The notes under the pieces are model-generated. The model was not told where the DNA came from. It saw only the letters and a program-made list of their open reading frames with translations, and did not search any database. A program made the position numbers and the translations under genes. Shown here one piece after another: positions 59,756 through 64,000 of a DNA stretch of 64,000 nucleotides; positions within the stretch are counted from its first letter, which is position 1; every line of letters begins with the position of its first letter. The DNA comes from Pyrus communis (taxonomy: Eukaryota; Streptophyta; Magnoliopsida; Rosales; Rosaceae), in assembly GCF_963583255.1 (NCBI RefSeq), contig NC_084810.1, forward strand, positions 7,099,751-7,163,750, written 5' to 3'.

Positions 59756-61170
59756 TAACTCTGGTCAAACGGTTTTCATCCATTTTCGAACTTAAATGAT
59801 CGCTTAGTTTCAAAAGAACGAGACCGCTCTTTTTTGTTTTGCATTTTTTGTAGGATTTCTTTTCATTTTTGTGAGTTAATTGTGGAATTGTGATGACACA
59901 TAATGTTCATTTGCTTGAAACTGTGTTAGTTAGCGGTGTGGCTGCAATACTCGTGGCTTTAAGTGTATCTAGATGTTGTTGGAGTATATGAAAGGGATGA
60001 ACGTATAAATCTGTTATTTTAAATATTATTGGTTTAAATCACTTTGTTAAACTTCCCCATTAGTTAGATCGATTTTTTTTTTCAACCAATAAAAGTACAT
60101 TGTAACTAGCATTGTGTCTACGTGTTGGTATTTTCCCTCATGTGTAAGGTTTTGAATCACATACATAGCATTTTGTCTATAGCCTAACCCAAATTTCTTT
60201 AAAATGAAATATTGATGTTTTAGGGAAGAAAAAAAAACCGATATAAATACATTATTCAATGAAAAAAAAAAAAAAGCCTTGGGTTTGAGGCACGAAGCAG
60301 GTAAAAACACGAGTAATGTTCTGATTGAAAATTTTAAGAGGACATATGCCATTTGATTTTGGTCAAAGGTGGCTAAAATGTCTTTAGCCTCTTCAAACCC
60401 CACTGAAAGATTAGTCCTACACATTAAGCATTTATTTAATTTTAAGATATTGATCACCTTGTTTGCAAGAAAGAGAAGGTGCCTTGCATACTCCAAGGGA
60501 CATTGATTGACCTCATCTTTATTATGGAGTTGAAACTTTGAGTTGATCACATTGTCTAAGGATAGATTTTATTAGATTAAATGTTAGATTAATTATCGAC
60601 GGAGTTCAAACTCACATCATCATGTAAAGGCTCAAACGATAAATTTTATTAGATTAAATGTTATATTAGATGCTATCACATTGTGATTGTGGTTTCCATG
60701 TTAAATAAGTAAAAATTCCACAGAGTTGAACGGTTTTGATCATAAATCATAATAAAGATATCATTAAAATACTTAATAATCTGTAATCAATTCTGTATTT
60801 ATTTTTTAACTTTCGTTCCCTTCTTTTCTTGTATTCAGGGAACAAAAGAAATATATCATGAAGAATACGTATATGTTTTGTTAGCAGCCTCTGGAGTTTG
60901 GACTCCATGGAAATTGTGAGCCACATTATTTATTCTACATTTTTTAAAATATCACGAAAAACATGAATAAGTATAGCAAAGTAGTTGAACGGTTTTGATC
61001 ATAAACACGAAGTTTTATGAATCGGTAACATACAATTTTGAGTAGAAATTCTTACTCATCATGTAAGTAGCAAAGTATTGTTCTTCATACTTTCTCTCTT
61101 ACGTGAACTAATGAAATTATAAGGGGAGAAAACTACTGAAATAACATATTGATGTCTCACATTATTTTTT
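59756..61170. other. Gene-free stretch
   Basis: The longest open frame (60047-60550, minus) has no recognisable domain and includes homopolymer-coded Phe runs, so it is not called. Confidence 0.45.
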
Positions 61171-61501
61171 AGGAAAACTAATGAAAATGGTTTGAAAAAT
61201 TTGAGTTTTAACGATAAGGACAAAATAAAAGGTAAAGTGAATAGTATCATAATTGATTTTTTAGTGTAAAAATGTGGTTTTTCGTTAAAAGTGAACAGTA
61301 CCGTGGGCTTTTCGTTAAAACTCTCATTTTAACGAAAAACCACATTTTGGGAGTTTTAAAGAAAAGCCCACGGTACTGTTCACTTTAACGAAAAACCACA
61401 TTTTTACACTAAAAAGTCAATTCTGGTACTATTCACTTTACCCTTTATTTTATTTTTATCGTTAAAACTCAAAGTTTTCAAATCCTTTTTATTAGTTTTT
61501 T
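61171..61501. mobile_element. Two copies of the 154-bp MITE, head to head
   Basis: 61171-61322 is an inverted copy and 61349-61501 a direct copy of the MITE at 24511. They are separated by 26 bp that itself repeats part of the unit (aacgaaaaaccacatttt). Together they form a 330-bp inverted repeat. Confidence 0.82.
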
Positions 61502-61743
61502 TTTTTTTTCCCTACCGTAAACTAATGAATATGTTAACTAATTAATACTTTTTAGTATTTTGTGTTCTGGTAAACGTAGTGGATAAAGAAACGTATCATA
61601 AATTGGAAGTTGACGTGATCCAACGGAGCAAGACATTTTAGGAAGGGAATGACCCGTTTGTATTTCATTTACTTGGAGGTCAAGCATAAAATAGGCGTTG
61701 ATCAATTCTTTTTCGTGGAGGTCAAGCATAATATACCGGTTCA

Positions 61744-61746
<3 letters not shown>

Positions 61747-61780
<34 letters not shown>
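61747..61780. repeat. (CT)n microsatellite
   Basis: Seventeen CT dinucleotides followed by a C-rich stretch. 61781-62039 is otherwise featureless apart from a 9-C run near 61938. Confidence 0.95.
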
Positions 61781-61782
<2 letters not shown>

Positions 61783-62039
61783 CACCCCCAAAAAAAGATT
61801 CTTTTCACATCTTTTACCATTTAATATCTTAATTTTGTTGTGTTAATTACCATTGCCTATCCTTCTTTTCTTTAAAATAATTACCTTACGAATGAAATTT
61901 TTGTATTTGATTTAATACATGAAAATCCATACACACCCCCCCCCCACCACCCCCATATTAATTTTTTTTTTCTTCATACTTACATCTATATATTTTGGAT
62001 AACAAACTTAAAGTAATTTTACATTATTAATCATATTTT

Positions 62040-62274
62040 TAGAGAAGTGAGTGTTTATAGAAAGCATTTGAGGTTAGTAGAAGTTCATTTTGCTCCCTGT
62101 GTTTGTAATAGGGCAGCGCATCTAGTGGCTTCTTTTGTTTCAGGAAATGAGGCCTTCATATATAGATGGGATCGATTTTGAGTCTAAGTGATTGTTTGAT
62201 ACTTTGGTGTCTGATGTAAACGTTTCCATTTGAGTTTAATGAATTTTCTATCGTTTGAAAAAAAAAAAAAAAAG
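62040..62274 (+). mobile_element. Probable 3' end of a truncated LINE
   Basis: Shifted frames read VCNRAAHLVASFV followed by 'GNEAFIYRW', like the end of the RNase H-type domain in plant LINEs (and related host proteins). About 90 bases later comes a 16-A run ending at 62274. 5' truncation plus a poly(A) tail fits target-primed insertion. No target duplication was confirmed. Confidence 0.45.
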
Positions 62275-64000
62275 ATTACCGATGGTTTTGCTAATTTGGC
62301 AACATAATCTATAGTCAATATCTTGTATTTGATTTAATAATTTTTCTCAAGCAATAGTTCATATATTAATTTTTTTGATAAGTTTGAAAATCAGATGCGG
62401 ATCCTCGTTGTAAGTTATTTTATCCTTTAAAAAAAATATAAATCAAAGTAAATTAAGTGACAAAAATAAATAAAGTGTGCACAGAAGGAAACATATAAAT
62501 TTGATCTTTGGCCAACTTGCCTTGCACAAGTTACATCCAATTATTTTCAATAAACTTTTTGCCTGCTAATCAAACTTTGCAAGTTGCAAAGCCAACAAGT
62601 TGTAAGTTACCCTGCAATTTGACTGCATTTTTCCCAACTTGCAATATCAAGAGAAGCTTAATTTGGCTTCCTCAAGGCTTCCTATGCAATCATACAAATC
62701 ATGACCATATATAATTGGAAGGGAAAATTACCAAACTCATATATAATTGGCCTTGGTGCAATTTTTGGAGCATAGTTGTGCTTTCTTTTGATGTCTCAAA
62801 GTGAGACTCTTTATGGATTCTCCATGTACTCTATGCTACCTTATGTTTTTAACACAATGTGTTAAAGTAAATGTAGAAATATAGAGAATAATCCAAATGA
62901 TGACTTTGAGGTATGACTTGAATCGTTTCCTTAAAGTGTTATTTGCCCACACTCAAATGAGTTTGCTAAATGGTTCTTGGCAAATCACTTCCAGGATACA
63001 ACAAAGTATGGAATTTTCGATTAGCAAAACCAAATTATATTCCCTTCGAAATAAATAGAAAGAAATTATGAATGTGATGGAGAGAGAAGAGAGCAAGGAA
63101 TGTAGAAAGAAATTTTTGAAATTGTGTGTGAAACATTATGCCACAAAAGGTATTTATAGGCATTAAAACACTTGTTCATCGAGTCATTTCATTTTAGTTG
63201 AAGATATAGAACCTTTCTTAATAGTGTTGACCCAAAAAACATGTCTTCTATTTAGAATTTTCAAAAAATAAATATTGACTAATTATATCTTTTAATTCTA
63301 CTCATACAATTTGAGTAAGCATCATGTCTTTTAACCAAAAGTTGCAACCATTCAACAAAATATACAACCCTAAAAGCTTGAATGAAACCCAACCTTTTGT
63401 AAGGGATGCCAATTCTCTCTTTATAATTAACCACAAACATACTAATATACTCATGCATACAGTAAATGTGTCTTTCAAATTAAACCTTTAATTAGTGTAA
63501 GTAATTCAAAGTTATAACGAATGCGATGGTGACCTAAGTTTAAACCAACTATTCTTATGTTAATATCGGAATCACTACACACATGACTATGTCTTATTTC
63601 CTTAAAGAAATTTCTGAACTAATTAAGCACTATTATGGCATTGTGCTTCATCCTGATTTCATGAACATTTACAAGAGAAAACTCAATTCTTGGTAGAAAC
63701 GGCATCACTTCTTATGTTCATATAGGTGAGGTTCCTTCCCATGTCCCTGCTACTATAGACATAACTACAAATAACTTCATTAAGAGATAAAACTCATCCT
63801 CCTAAACGTAGCAGTCTTGCACTGATCATCCTGGAATGAGCTATATATTAATTTTTAGTACTTTCAGAACCACTTATCAATAACTTGTTATTACCCATTA
63901 AACTTTTAAACGAGTGATGTTCTAGACAAAGTCGGGTTATCATTATTGGTGGCTAATTTTCAATAAAGGGTTTTAGCCCCATTCCACTAGATGTACTAAC
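62275..64000. other. Gene-free stretch to the end of the window
   Basis: AT-rich. No gene, RNA or transposon recognised. Confidence 0.5.

Noticed and set aside
60047..60550. 167-codon open frame on the minus strand
   Set aside because: No recognisable domain. Runs of Phe and Lys come from T/A homopolymers. No promoter or neighbour supports it. Length alone is not convincing in AT-rich DNA.
1..64000. Search for a CRISPR array, bacterial operon, viral insertion or plastid/mitochondrial transfer
   Set aside because: No regularly spaced short repeats, no operon-like gene order, no pararetroviral motifs and no organellar genes were seen. Retroelement pieces are all of the Copia, Gypsy, LINE, SINE or TRIM types.

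Overview
The window is nuclear DNA from a flowering plant. It is AT-rich, with large stretches free of genes, GT-AG introns, plant resistance-gene and pentatricopeptide (PPR) families, and many layers of LTR retrotransposons, SINEs, a TRIM, MULEs and MITEs. Several small repeats look like families I associate with Rosaceae (apple, pear and stone fruits): the 'gggagttttaacgaaaag' MITE, the 'ctaggcggccgcctagg' hAT-like element, and LTRs ending in 'TGACA' or 'TGTCAC'. The genus cannot be fixed from sequence alone. No bacterial operon, CRISPR array, rRNA or tRNA gene was seen.

Layout. 1-4.9 kb holds retroelement relics: LTR pieces, two tRNA-derived SINEs and a TRIM. 4.9-18 kb is a small NLR (disease-resistance) cluster. 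It has one intact two-exon CC-NBS-LRR gene (4932-7987), the 3' remnant of a second copy (10531-15080) split by a 3.3-kb solo LTR and a 1-kb TIR transposon, and a coiled-coil-only gene of another NLR subtype (17105-17551). 18.9-26 kb is repeat debris: a Gypsy composite, a hAT-like element, MITEs and a long-TIR Mutator-like element. 26.7-33 kb carries an intact intronless P-type PPR gene of the restorer-of-fertility-like type (26691-28529) and a broken C-terminal copy of it (32426-32876). 34.7-40.3 kb is a MULE inside another MULE. The inner one encodes a transposase fused in frame to what looks like the membrane exon of an LRR receptor kinase. 41.2-51.7 kb is a retrotransposon nest: a complete 5.7-kb Copia element with 99% identical LTRs sits in an old Gypsy pol relic, followed by antisense gag-pro and sense integrase fragments. 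52.6-58.7 kb on the minus strand is a seven-exon autophagy gene (ATG18h-like, WD40 plus BCAS3 domain). The remainder to 64 kb is gene-free, with MITEs, SSRs and a LINE tail.

The three host functions (immune receptor, organellar RNA-binding protein, autophagy factor) show no sign of acting together. What links the window is duplication followed by decay: the NLR and the PPR each have a truncated tandem copy, and the Gypsy composite occurs twice, 31 kb apart. I saw no convincing new multigene system. The most unusual items are the kinase-transposase chimera inside nested MULEs, the MHS variant of the NLR MHD motif, the readable RNA code of the PPR protein, and the repeated Gypsy composite.
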